Source: Artemisia argyi
Taxonomy: Eukaryota; Streptophyta; Magnoliopsida; Asterales; Asteraceae
DNA: 64,000 bases
Direction of reading: 5' to 3'
Assembly: GCA_030686995.1 (NCBI GenBank)
Contig: CM060704.1
Span: 175,333,718-175,397,717, forward strand
Below the pieces are notes generated by a model, which was not told where the DNA came from, searched no databases, and worked only from the letters and a program-made list of their open reading frames with translations. The translations under genes were made by a program, and so were the position numbers. Below, in pieces: positions 36,659 through 48,185 of the stretch (positions are counted from its first letter, which is position 1; each line of letters begins with the position of its first letter).

Positions 36659-39481
36659 AGGTTGCTCAGATTTTCAAAACAAATGGTTTTAAAAATTGAG
36701 TACGATCCATGTATCAAATTACCCATTAAGGAGGATTTAATATGAAAAGTGTTTTGTTGATTAACTTGTATTAGTTTTGATATTATATACACTAATTATA
36801 GTAGCTCGAGATAAGATTATACATAAAACAAGTGTTATATGTTCGTTTTTAAAATCAGAAAGTTACACACCTTTCCACAAAGTCAGAAAACAATTTTTAA
36901 CAAAAATTGCATTTTTGAGTATCAGATGGGCGGCCCCTTTAATTGTCTGGGCGGCCCCCTTAAATACTGGGCGGCCCCCTTAAATTTAAGGGGTCCGCCT
37001 GTCTGTTTGACAGTTTTTCAAAAACTTTGAAATATCATATAAAATTAACCGTAACTCCGTAGAAGTTGTGCCACCCGGCGTTTTAAAGGTAATTGAGTCT
37101 ACTTTCATTTAAAAATACTTACAAGTAACCATTACAAACTTAAATAAGTCAGAAAGTTAAAATACTACACGAAGGTCAAAAATTTGAGTCTTGTTTTAAC
37201 ATAAAACTTGTATTTCAACTTTTCCTTCGAGTCGGGCATTCCTAGTCAATATATCTTTGAAAAATTAAGTATTTATGTTTTCAAAATATTGATCTTTATT
37301 AAATTTTAAAATGGATAGGAAACTTTTTTATTTTCAAATAAAATCGAGCTAAGTAAACATTGGTATATATAAAACACAAAACGACGACAAGTGTTTTATG
37401 TGCTATGTGAACTCATTTGTGATTTTACTTTGCTAATCATTGCTATTTGTAATTTAGCTATTTGAATATCTTAGCATATGTGCCTTGTACTCTATTAGTT
37501 TATAGTTAGTTATCTAGCTTATACTTAACTTGATCTTATGCTAGATTTCTTGCGTTAGGATTGCATTATTATGCTTGCATTGCATATAGGAATAGATGGC
37601 TTAATGTTACTCAAACATCTTGTAAATGAGTTAAATCTAATCACCTAAATATTTCAATCAATTTAATCTATTCTTAACAACACACTTAAACATTTTCAAC
37701 AAATTACCTTGTTTTACCTTAAGTTGTTTAATATGACAAATTGAATCTTTGTAAAACATTAGTAGTAATATAAAAGAAAAAGTATTTTCAAAATCTAAGT
37801 GTGTTCATTATAAGTAACAATGAAGAGTCTTTCACATAAACAAAACTTATAACAATCATGAAGTAATAAGTCAAATTTCAATCATTCACCAACCTCACTC
37901 ATAAATAATCTTAGGATTAATGGAACACACTATCAAAATGCCTATTTATTTTAAATGAGTGTTTGTGAGGGTCAAGAAAGATCTTGATATTATATCAATT
38001 CATTATTCAAATTATGGTTGATATATTCATCAAATCTAATTGACATGTTTTTTTTTTGAGTATGGACAAGAAATTGGATTGTTATTTGTTTAAGTTTCAA
38101 GATTACATCAAATGATATAGTCTTGAATCTACATACTCAATCACACTAGATTGATATGAAAATATTTACATCCTTTGTAGATGAAAAGAGTATGCATTGG
38201 ATCATAACTCACACTTGTGTTGATAATGTCATATTGAATCTACTTGTCCAATAATTGTGTTCCAAATATTAGAATAACATTTTAAACACATTTATAAAAT
38301 ATACAATGAAGTAGGATTGACGACTTGGATGTTTCGTCCAAAATATTCAAGCAATTTACATTGCAATGCAATGGATAAATGTGTCATATCCGAAAAACCA
38401 AACATGAGCAAACTAACAACATATGTAAACTTTGCTCACACTACTTAAAATTATCACCACAAGATAAAATACATATTTAAGAACAATACACACTATATAT
38501 TATATGTATTTCATTTTCTTTGTAGCATGAATGGTTGTGTTACAAGATAATGCACTACACTTTTCTTTTTGAAGTAATTTAAGTTATTAGAATTGAAAAA
38601 CAACTTGTCACAATGCATAAACAAGTAAACTTCATTTTGTTTCAAATACTAGTTAAATTATGATATATAACATTGGCAAAAATCATAGAAAATAATATTT
38701 GCTTTAGAATATATAAATGTCTAGTTTTGATATCATTTGTGAATCACAATCTCGTTTAAGATAAATAATCTTAATGAGATTCATTTTTCAAGATATGCTA
38801 AGGAGCATTCATAAATCAAAGCACATTTATTAAATCAAGTAATATGTCATCAAAACCAAATAACCGGTTAATCATGAACAAAAGATTAAAACTTTGCATT
38901 TACTCTTATCTTAACATTTAACACATCTCTATTGGGATAGTGAGTAAAATATATCATGTAGACTTACCTTTATAAAAACATGGTGTTTGAGTCACATTAT
39001 GCCAAGTATTAGTGAATCAAGCAAACTTCATATTTGGTACTCTTCGATAGGTGAATTTAGGAACTCAATTTCTTCTAAAAAGAGAATGACTACTGGAGAA
39101 TCTATTGACTAGAAACTCAATTTAACCTAACGGTTGGATTGCTTCTATGTGAGAAGTTGGGTGTGTGTAACCCGTAAAAATGGTCGTGTTTAGCCTGAAT
39201 TGAGCACCACTAGTAATAGTCTCATACTCATTCTCCAACTTGATTAAATCGCTCTTCCTAAATGTACCTAACGCTAAGCTTACTTTTATGAACTTTGCTT
39301 CTCATTAGATGATTTCATTCCTAGATTTATGGCATATCGCATATATGTTATTTCTAGATGTTTATTTGCTCCTATGTGATTTGATTGTATGCCTTTACAT
39401 GATTTACTCTATATGTATCATTCATCTAGGTATATTTTTATTTCTTTTAGATCCTACACCCTTATTTCATATGAACCTTAG
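36659..39481. other. Interior of young LARD-like element, non-coding
   Basis: AT-rich, stops in all frames, no retroviral domain recognised on either strand. It holds one hairpin cluster (36928-37000). Confidence 0.7.
36928..37000. repeat. GGCGGCCCC hairpin cluster (interior, 5' side)
   Basis: Three direct GGGCGGCCCC words with TTAA and one inverted TTAAGGGGTCCGCC, about 290 bp inside the 5' LTR. Confidence 0.8.
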
Positions 39482-40162
39482 TGTCGTTTTCCGATAGGTC
39501 ATATTAGTCTCATAATATATCCGGATGAGCATGAATTTAATGGGAAGGGAAATGACACTCACTCACATATATCCTTCTACCTCACACCACTTAGAGTACC
39601 ACCACCACTTCCTACAACCTCACATGCCACTCCCATGTTGCATGTGCAAACCTTCACCCAAGACAATTATCATGCTCCACCACCATCACCTTCCTCCGAA
39701 CACTTGAAGTTCGTTGAGGAGCTAAAAGAGACTCATGAGCTTAGTGCTCTTTTAGCATTACATCTTGCTCAACGCAATTTGGATCCACCTCAATCAAGCT
39801 CACCATCATCACCACATAACATTAACCAAATTGAGAAGCATGTTAACAATTGCCCTTGTTGCATCTTCCTTCAACAACATACCATTGCTTTGAATGAGCA
39901 CTTTACCTGGATTGAGTATCTTCTTACTAGATCTCAACAAACCCCATCACTTGAACAACATCAAAACCCTCAACCAACAAACCCCACTTCAAATCCACCA
40001 CTCCATCCATCAAAGAATATATCAACTCACAATTATCTCCACCACCAAAAGTTATCACCACCTCATCCAAGTGAATTTCATTACGAAATGCGTCATTTCC
40101 ACTTACTAGCAAGTGAAGAACACAATGAAGAAATCCAAGCTTCAAGTGTTGTCGACTCATGA
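39482..40162 (+). CDS. Unrecognised Pro/His-rich ORF in LARD-like element
   Basis: Open from the stop at 39479-39481 to TGA at 40160-40162 (about 226 codons; first ATG in frame at about 39537 or 39635). The middle has a more protein-like stretch, HLKFVEELKETHELSALLAL, and EKHVNNCPCCIFLQQHTIAL..., between low-complexity segments rich in Pro, His, Ser and Gln. There is no CCHC zinc knuckle, no protease DTG and no RT motif. It could be a degenerate or lineage-specific gag-like product, or a chance frame in low-complexity DNA. Confidence 0.3.
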   Translation, partial: CRFPIGHISLIIYPDEHEFNGKGNDTHSHISFYLTPLRVPPPLPTTSHATPMLHVQTFTQDNYHAPPPSPSSEHLKFVEELKETHELSALLALHLAQRNLDPPQSSSPSSPHNINQIEKHVNNCPCCIFLQQHTIALNEHFTWIEYLLTRSQQTPSLEQHQNPQPTNPTSNPPLHPSKNISTHNYLHHQKLSPPHPSEFHYEMRHFHLLASEEHNEEIQASSVVDS

Positions 40163-41868
40163 TCAAGTGTTGTCGACTCATCACCACCTCATTTCACATA
40201 TCCACCTTCGGTCGTCAACCAACAAAACACCTAAAAATCCCATGATTCCCTATCATCCACCCTTGTCGAACGATATATTAATCCAAACCATAATTGTCAA
40301 CCCTTTGTCATCACCTTCCCTTTACATTCACGCTCATCCCTCCTCATTCCCCTTCTAGTTTTCCACAATTGGATCATAGGATATGTAGAAACGATAGCAT
40401 GAGATAATAGTAGGCTTAACCAATCCTCTTGAGCATGAGATCTATAACAAACATCTTTTAAAATATATGATTAATGATATTTGTTGTCAAAAATCTAATA
40501 TCTTTAAAAATATGCAAAAACCTCACATTTTGGAAAATAGTTTTTCAAATAACTATCCCACTTTTAAATAAGATGTTTTCACAATAAATATCCACAATTT
40601 TGTTTTGATCAAAACCAAAGATTGAGAAAATTTTATTTACCTTTCATTAACACATTTTGAAGTAAAACCGAATCTATTTTATTCAATTAACTCTCATATC
40701 TACATGAAAACCTACTTTCAAACATTGTTGAATAATGCTAAAAACGTCTCTTTAAATCATGCATGGTGATCTCATATTTGTCATCTATATTTATATAAAT
40801 GACACTTATAAGTGAACTAAATCAAATCAAGAGGGCCATGGTTTATCTATTAAGACTTCGTTTGTAACAAGTCTAGAAACCCATGCTATCATAATACACA
40901 TTAGGAATAATTCTCCTAGTTATGTAGTTATGAAATACTTGATGTTGCTTATTGTTTCCTAGCACTTATATTTTGCTTGCTAGATGAGTATGTTTGCATG
41001 CTAGATGAAATTGCTTGATTACTTAATCTCTTTGGTTAACATGCTTTAGCTACATAATTGCCTACATAATTAGTCTATGTTTAATTGCCTCAAAGAGTTG
41101 GACTTGTTTGAAACCAAAAACACAACCTTTCTGCAATGCACTACCAAAAACCCTTTTCTGGCAATCTGGGAATCACCAGATGGGCGGCCCCCTTAAATCA
41201 TAAGGCGGCCCCCTTAATTATTAAGGGGACCGGCCTCCAATTAAGGGGACCGGCCATCTGATGGTCGAATGTGTTGTTTCCCTTTTCTATTTTTTAGCCC
41301 ATTTCATCCTACACTTCCCAAAATTCACAAACCTATTCTATCCTAAACCTTCCATCAAAGTTTATCCATCCTTGATCCCACCAATCCTACATTTTCCTAG
41401 GTTCTAATATTTGCATTAGATTCTAAATTTTCTTTTGGATTTAGGTTTTGTTGTAAAAACAATAATTGCATGTGTCATACTTTTAGTGCATATACCTAAT
41501 ATGTCCATATATTGTTCCCCTATTAGTTTCATGCATATATCCATTATCATCATTATATACATGTGCACTTGTCTACTAACTTTGTTTTGAAGGATTACTT
41601 CACCACTCGATTCTTTGGTAGCCAAAACAAGTTTTGAGCATACACCAAGGGGGAGCATACACCAAGGGGGAGCATTGAGGTTGATAGGATCAAGGCTTCA
41701 CTTACGATGATGCAAGCTCGCCTTTTATATTCTATCTCAAGAGTTCAAGCATTGTAGAAGTCTCATTTAGAGTCCACCTTTTTGCTTTGACAAAAGGGGG
41801 AGAAGAAGTGTAAACAAGTAACTTATACATTTTACTATAAGTTATAGTTTACATAGTTTGTCATCATC
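40163..41868. other. Interior of young LARD-like element, 3' part
   Basis: No coding signal. Contains a hairpin cluster (41182-41255), the repeated phrase CACCAAGGGGGAGCATA at 41645-41673 and the approach to the polypurine tract. Confidence 0.6.
41182..41255. repeat. GGCGGCCCC hairpin cluster (interior, 3' side)
   Basis: Two direct GGCGGCCCCCTTAA words and two inverted TTAAGGGGACCGGCC words, enclosed by ACCAGATG and CATCTGATGGT, which extends the stem. Confidence 0.8.
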
Positions 41869-41882
41869 AAAAAGGGGGAGAT
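41869..41882 (+). other. Polypurine tract
   Basis: AAAAAGGGGGAGAT immediately before the 3' LTR. Two further GGGGGAG words lie upstream near 41650 and 41800. Confidence 0.9.
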
Positions 41883-42304
41883 TGTTGGCATGAATATTAC
41901 GATATTTAATCTAAACATCCTCTTCATGTTTTGATGATGACAAAAATGTAAGTTACAACATATAACGTAAAGTGCTTAAGTTACTTGTGATCACAATTCA
42001 TCTATGCATTCTTACGTCAACAAGCCTCGACATCTCAACGTCTCAAGTATGCTTCAACAATCACTTAAGGTATGGATAAACAAGTGTTTAATACATTTCA
42101 TGATCAAAGGGGTATTTAATTAACTAATACAAAGTTTATTTAATTATATAAACTTATTATATATTTTTGAAAAACACTTTTGGTAATAAAGAAAAATGTT
42201 TTAATCATACTAAATATATGATTTCAAACTTTTAACCAAAATTAGTTAGTTTTTCACCAAATAAACTTTCCCCACTAAAAGACAGAAAATCTGGCCGTTT
42301 CAGT

Positions 42305-42383
42305 AGGGCGGCCCCCTTAATTATAAGGGGCGGCCCCCTTAATTTTAAGGGGACCGGCACACAATTAAGGGGACCGGCCACGC
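42305..42383. repeat. GGCGGCCCCCTTAA hairpin cluster (3' LTR)
   Basis: Identical to the cluster in the 5' LTR. Confidence 0.8.
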
Positions 42384-42630
42384 TCCCCTGTCAGATTTTG
42401 TCAGAAATTTTTCCCTATAAATACCACCTCAAACCTGGAATTTTTCCAACCTTTTGCACAAATATTTTCAGATCCAATTCTCTCTAAACATCCTTCTAAA
42501 ACCCTTTGATCATAAGATTATTAATCTTTGTTTCAAGTGATCCAATCTTTCATCACTTAAAGTGCAAGAGAAGTATCCTCCCTATCATAAACCCAAAGAT
42601 GTATTAGGATCTAGTTAGTGCTTATGTGAA

Positions 42631-42833
42631 GTTGTGAAGACATTAGTGGCTTGAAGGTGTCAAGACATTAATGCATTGAAGTTGTGAAGACATTAGTGGC
42701 TTGAAGGTGTCAAGACATTAATGCATTGAAGTTGTGAAGACATTAGTGCCTTGAAGGTGTCAAGACATTAGTGCATTGAAGTTGTGAAGACATTAGTGGC
42801 TTGAAGGTGTCAAGACATTAGTGCCTTGAAGGT
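42631..42833. repeat. 50-bp tandem repeat in 3' LTR
   Basis: Same unit number and order as in the 5' LTR, in keeping with recent insertion. Confidence 0.88.
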
Positions 42834-43701
42834 GTGAATATACTCTTGGTGTGAAGAAAGAGTTAGGAAGTATTAAGTTGTGAAGAAGTTAGGAGTGAAG
42901 AAGATAGGTGTGAAGAGTATAGAAGATTGGTGTGTAGAAGATTGGTGTGTAGATGATTGGTGTGTAGAATATTGGTGTGTAGAAGATAGGTGTGAAGAAG
43001 TGGTGTGATTAAGTAGTGAATTGGTGTGTAGTTGTTGTGATTAAGGTGTGAAGTTATTGTGGTGTGTAAATTGGTGTGTAAGGTTTTCTCCGCCAAAAGG
43101 GAGCTTGTTGAGTAGTGAAGAAAACTCTCGAGTAGGTGACTCGGGGAGTGGAGTAGGAACAAGGAAGGTGTCCTTGTAGCCGAACCACTATAAATCATCG
43201 TGTTCGGTTTGCATGTTCTTTCTCTCATCTCTTTTCATTCATTCTTGCATTTATCGCTTTATATCTATGCTTACCTATATGTCTTAATTGTTGCTTATAT
43301 TGTTGTGATGATTGAATGTGTTGTACATAGAAGTTAATAGTGTGATAAGACATATAATTGTATGTTATGGTCAAATGGACTAATATATATATTTAACACT
43401 TCTCATGTTGAGCTTAACTTAATCGATAATTTGATACAAAATGTTTTAAGATTTTAACAGGAAAACTTATACACATGAAGTTTGATCTATGCTTCATTCA
43501 TAAAACTAAGTTTTGAAAACTAATCTAAAAGTTCACATATATAATTGATCATATTGATTATATGTTGCTTTTATACTAAAATCTAATTGAAGGTTTTTCA
43601 AACAAACAATTGAATAAATTCTAATCAACATTTTGAAACAAAGTTTTTATAAAACGAAAAAGAAGGGAAAACTATTCAACCCCCCCTTCTAGTTTTCCAC
43701 A

Positions 43702-45296
43702 TAATTGAAATTACTCTATTGCATATCACATTCAAAATAATGCATATCACATGCAAAATAATAGTAGGATATTATGTATGGTCATGCCACCTTTAAATTT
43801 TCACCCCAACATTCACTTGTCTTCACCTGTTCGTCTTTGACATGTGTTCGATATTTTACTGTCATGTACTCATGATGTTCATACATATCTGTGACATTGC
43901 AGTTGTGGCGGTGGGCCATTATGCGGGCCCGCGAGAAAAAGAGAAGGCAAATGTGGCAACATGAGGTTCCTTTTAAAGCAGCAAAAATGGTGAGCAATAT
44001 CAACACTTTCGATCTAACATGTACAAAATTAAGTCGGTCTGTGTGGCGTAAGATCAATAACATTTCTGGTTTGATGATATGATTGATATCTATTCGAATG
44101 CAAGAAAATGGAAATTTGTTTAAAAATGTTGGTATCAGTTGTGTTTTATGAAAAATGGTTTAGAAAATATCAAATTCTAATGCATGTGGCTAATTGTGAG
44201 TTTTGTATGAAACTTATGATACATATGTGAGAATAATCATTAGTGATTTATTGTGTCACATTAATAACCGTCTACATGAATGAATGAATGCACTTTTAGG
44301 AGAGTTATCAGGTTCTCTTCATATGAAGTCCACATCGCAATAAGAGAATGTGATAAGCGTGCATGGTCATATTTGCTTCTGAACTAAAATTTTATGGAAC
44401 TGGAAAAGGATATCTCTATACTTTTTTTATGGATTTAGTTGGGAAAGATGTTTTCTTGAAGTGATTGAGTTGTTATTTCACTATTATTTAACATCAGGTT
44501 TGGGTTAATTCTGACATTAATAAGTTGTTTTTGTTACATCGATGTATCTAGATTTCGATCTTTTTGGAACTAAAAGCGCCCGCAAGGTATGCACCTATTT
44601 CTTTTAAGTAAAATTGCTACATTTCCTACTTTATGTGACAAATTTACTGTACAATCATGTTGGTATGTAAGCATTTTATGAGTTAAATCAAAATGAATCA
44701 GCTCCAAGCATGGCTCCAACGAATCAGTTTTCTTCTAATTCGGAGACATTGTTACTTGAAAACAATTCATGTGCTACAACTGGTATTGACAAAATTAGCG
44801 CCTAATGAAACATCTCCCATAGATATAAAAAGCTACACTCATTTGGAGTGGGATATGGAAGAACTCACAACAAAGTGCATGGGATTGGAATTGAGACCGA
44901 TACTAAAACATGTCAAAGTTAGTGTCTTTCTTTTGTCATGTAACGATTAATTTTTTACTTTATTATCCATGGTGAATAATGATTTGTTGGATCTTATTAT
45001 CAGGGTGATAATATACTAAATATTAAGTATTTAAGCAGTTTGAGCGTTTGCCTAAAAATAATAGATTCAACAGTATCAAAGAGGAAAAAAGCAACAATAT
45101 TCATGGGAAAGTCAGGCTGTATATTTTTATAAATTTTAGTGTCAACCACTTGCGCTACATTTTATTGGTTTTATTTATATTTAATTATGGAAAACAGCTC
45201 ACAAGTAGATTGAAAATGTCCAAAGGATGAGTGACGACACTTCTTTGAATTCGATGGCAATCTCACAAGCTAACTTTCCAATTGTCTTGCATTGTT
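43702..45296 (+). pseudogene. Possible relic exons of an unrecognised gene
   Basis: Several short stretches look like exons with splice signals but do not form a known protein. 43901-43988 has acceptor CATTGCAG and donor ATG/GTGAGC and reads LWRWAIMRAREKKRRQMWQ. Near 44550-44586, DFDLFGTKSARK is followed by GTATGC. 44809-44919 reads ETSPIDIKSYTHLEWDMEEL with donor GTTAGTG. Frames between them are broken. It may be a decayed gene or a transposon-captured fragment. I cannot name the family. Confidence 0.25.
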
Positions 45297-46021
45297 CGTT
45301 AAAAAAATATAGGGGTCGTTTGATAAATTAAATGATAAATTAAAGTGGTATAGCCCTGAATGAATCGAAGTCTGAATGAATCAAAGACTCTACAAAGTCT
45401 GAATGAATCAAAGACTCTGAAGAACTTGGTTTTGAATTACAACGAGTTATTTGACAAATGCTCTAACTTGACGATCTGAATAAAATAAATTACTAATTTA
45501 ACCTTGCATTGTTTGTAATGAAGTATATGATCATTTCACAAATAGTCTCAATTAACAAATTTCATAAATTATAGAAACAAATAATAATTTCAATAACAAA
45601 TAAAGATGGAATAGTTTCAAACGTTAATAAAAATGAATTCATAGGCATTTCGCTCTTTCGTTTTACAAATTGATTAACGTGGATGGCAACCAATGACAAA
45701 CTTTGTATGAACAATATTACAAGACAAGATGTATCAAAACAATATAAATTCTAAAATAAACAAATTAAAAAGGGATAAAGTGTAGTGAATACCCGTGAAA
45801 CAAAAATAGACCAATAAAGAATTGATATTGAAAATAAGGGTATATGGGTAAATTGAGGTGAAGTGTAAGATGCTGAATGATTTTGCATCCAATCCCATGT
45901 GAAATCGTACAGAGGAGTAAGAATGAGTCAGCGGACTATTTATTCTTATCAAACAGGCAAAGGTGCTGACCGACTCAAAGAGAACCTCTTAGTCACTTCA
46001 TTAAGTGCTTATCAAACACAG
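45297..46021. mobile_element. Candidate TIR element flanked by a 12-bp direct repeat
   Basis: TCTTGCATTGTT occurs at both 45285-45296 and 46022-46033. Just inside lie inverted, imperfect ends GGGGTCGTTTGATAAAT (about 45312) and TTAAGTGCTTATCAAACAC (about 46001). A long target duplication would suit a MULE or hAT, but the ends are not flush, so class is uncertain. Confidence 0.4.
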
Positions 46022-46033
46022 TCTTGCATTGTT

Positions 46034-46344
46034 ATGGCCCAATTACTCTTTTTAACTTCATAAAACAAATATTGAGTCGCAATCCACAATCTTTTGGCGT
46101 ATCAAAATGGATTACTGTGCACAAATATCTAAAACATTGTGGATACGAGTTTTGGTGCAATTGGGTTGTGATGAAGATAGTAAATATAAAAATTGCACCA
46201 ACGACGTTGTATACAAATAAGTTTTTCATAAGCTTTGAATGTATGAAGTTAACAAATGTGAAATTCATTTTTGCATATTTTTAATTAACTTTTTTTAATA
46301 TATTTGGATTTCGAAAAGTATTTTTTTAACTAAATATTTTTGGG

Positions 46345-46394
<50 letters not shown>

Positions 46395-47291
46395 TGAATA
46401 AGATATGCCTATTTATATTATAATGACACTTGGAATAAGTTGATGTCGAAGATAAAAAAAATGTCGATGCACTAATGAAACAAGTACGTAAAGCTAGGTG
46501 TGACATAACCGATGATTACGTGCCTGACGTCGACTTTTTAGTGACGATGAAAATTAAAATTTTGTTTTGTATTGTTGAAACCGACTACCTTATTGCACCC
46601 ATTTCCTTTTAAGTTTATGAACGATAACAATCAAGAAATTTAAAATTTGGTATAATGAATGAATTATATATCATTTGTTATGTATTATATTATGTCTCAC
46701 ATTTTATTCTTCCAATATATGCCTTTTCATCTTTTATGGCCCGTTGTCACGACCATAGGCCATACTTTAACTACTTAAGTTCCTCCACCCCAGAAAGTGG
46801 TCCTATGGTCAATTTGCACGCAAGGTCCGTGGTTAGTTGTCATCCCAACCATATCCTCGCAACCCAACTACGCCGGGATCCTATGGTCAATTCCTCCAGC
46901 ATACCAGGTATAACCGGGTGTTCTAAACTACGACAATTAAAGGGTCACAAGATAAACTAAGCATGCACGCACGTAAAAGCATTAAGAAAAGTACGAAAAC
47001 ATAATCAAAGCAATAAAGGAATCATAATTAGGCTAGCACCAGAGGTGCTTAGCCGATCATATTAAATGGAACACTCGAAAAGATGTTTGTATAAGCCATG
47101 AATTCGAAATGTAAAATTAAATATGAAATGCTTAAAACTTATGGTGATTGAGGCATGATTTCTCCCTTGGAAAGGCTCCATATACTGTTGTAGAAGGGCC
47201 TTCTGAAAGCTCCAACGATCTCTGACTTTGTGTGCGAGAAAGTTGTGTGTCAAATGATCGAAATTAGGGCTGTATTTATAGGCCCGATCAG
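46034..47291. other. Spacer with a T run and a short coding-like relic
   Basis: T run at 46349-46391. 46440-46560 reads VDVEDKKNVDALMKQVRKAR and onward to DITDDYVPDVDFLVT in one frame, a protein-like stretch of about 40 codons with no recognised family and no flanking exon. 46735-46970 resembles the edge of an old retroelement (CACGACCATAGGCC...). Nothing certain. Confidence 0.3.
46349..46391. repeat. Poly(T) run, 43 bases
   Basis: Uninterrupted T tract in intergenic DNA. Confidence 0.95.
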
Positions 47292-47517
47292 AGCTACGGC
47301 GTAACTGAGAAATATGTTACGCCGTAGCTAGTGTAATCTTATCCAGATGTAATAGTTACGGCGTAGTTGATGAAATGTTACGCCGTAACTCCAATATTAG
47401 GGTTTCTTCTACGTCTTAGTCTTCAAGTGTGTTACGTCGTAGCTTAATTCGTGGATCTTGGATTACTCTCGTAAACGTTGTTACGCCGTAGTTCCAAAGT
47501 AGTGTTACGGCGTAGCC
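47292..47517. repeat. Array of TTACGCCGTAG motifs in both orientations
   Basis: Seven copies of TTACGNCGTAG or its near-inverse GCTACGGCGTAAC within about 225 bp (near 47292, 47315, 47350, 47375, 47430, 47480 and 47503), separated by unrelated sequence. The motif is close to palindromic (TACGgCGTA). No coding frame explains it. Confidence 0.7.
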
Positions 47518-47823
47518 TTCCATTCCTCGTCTCTTTAGCTTGTATGCTCATTCGTAACTTGGATACAAAATATAAAGAAATCAAAGTATATATCCATAAT
47601 ATAAGTAGAATAAATAAGCATAATTATAGGGGGAAATTGACACTTAAATATCAGGCTTATTTGACGTTATCACTTATAAAAAAACTTCACACCGCTCTAT
47701 GACAAACATAACCATAAAAAAAAAAGTCACATAAAAAAGAAACTCACATTTAAGTGTTGAAAAAAAGGATACAGATGTGGTAGGTAGACAATGCCATCAA
47801 ATAATTGCACCTAAATATATGTA

Positions 47824-48008
47824 GGATTGTCTAACTAGTGCTTTTAGGGCACTGGTTAAGAAGAAGGATGACCCATAGAATAGTACTAAAATATATTTTA
47901 AATACTCAGGGACTCACACTTTTTAATAAAAAATATATTTTTTTGTTACTATTTTGTGAGTCCACCTCTTATTAATCAGTGCCCTAAGGGCACTAGTTAT
48001 ACAATCTC
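47824..48008. mobile_element. MULE-like MITE, 185 bp
   Basis: Terminal inverted repeats of about 38 bp: left GGATTGTCTAACTAGTGC..., right end complementary (GAGATTGTATAACTAGTGCC), both containing TTAGGGCACTG. Flanks ATATATGTA (47815-47823) and ATATATCTA (48009-48017) are a near-perfect 9-bp duplication, the MULE length. Confidence 0.72.
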
Positions 48009-48017
48009 ATATATCTA

Positions 48018-48185
48018 ATATAGATATATAAAAAGGTAAATATTAAATATGGGCATTATTTTAAATTAAAATGACATGACAGTAACTAAAATATTATAAA
48101 AATTTTGTATGTGACATGAGAGCGTGTGAACAATCCAAGCAGACAAGCATGTGCGAGCCTGCGAGGTGAATTAATTAGACATTAA
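48018..48185 (+). repeat. Duplicate of the knottin-gene promoter, upstream copy
   Basis: Matches 50740-50908 closely (AAAAGGTAAATATTAAATAT, GACATGAGAGCGTGTGAA, AAGCATGTGCGAGCCTGCGA). The match continues after the MITE at 48606-48660 (AAAGAGCCAATCTTATAATA and CTCGTAGTAGGAAGT), then stops before the TATA box. No peptide gene follows this copy. Confidence 0.75.

Larger units (their letters stand above)
34825..43701 (+). mobile_element. Young LTR retrotransposon, Copia/SIRE-like, lacking gag-pol (LARD-like)
   Basis: Two 1,819-bp LTRs (34825-36643, 41883-43701) starting TGTTGGCATGAATATTACG and ending CTAGTTTTCCACA, flanked by TAATT at 34820-34824 and 43702-43706. PBS TGGTATCAGAGCC is at 36646-36658 and the polypurine tract AAAAAGGGGGAGAT at 41869-41882, preceded by TTTGTCATCATC, a combination familiar from the Copia SIRE/Maximus lineage. 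The 5.2-kb interior has no protease, integrase, RT or RNase H; its only sizeable frame is 39482-40162. By eye the LTRs differ at only about four positions and by no indel (about 0.2%), so insertion is very recent and the machinery must have come from another element. Confidence 0.94.
41883..43701 (+). repeat. 3' LTR
   Basis: Same length as the 5' LTR. I noted about four substitutions, for example GGTGATTCGG against GGTGACTCGG, and no insertions or deletions. Confidence 0.94.

Noticed and set aside
47292..47517. CRISPR-like array
   Set aside because: Motifs are short, in both orientations and irregularly spaced; this is plant nuclear DNA.
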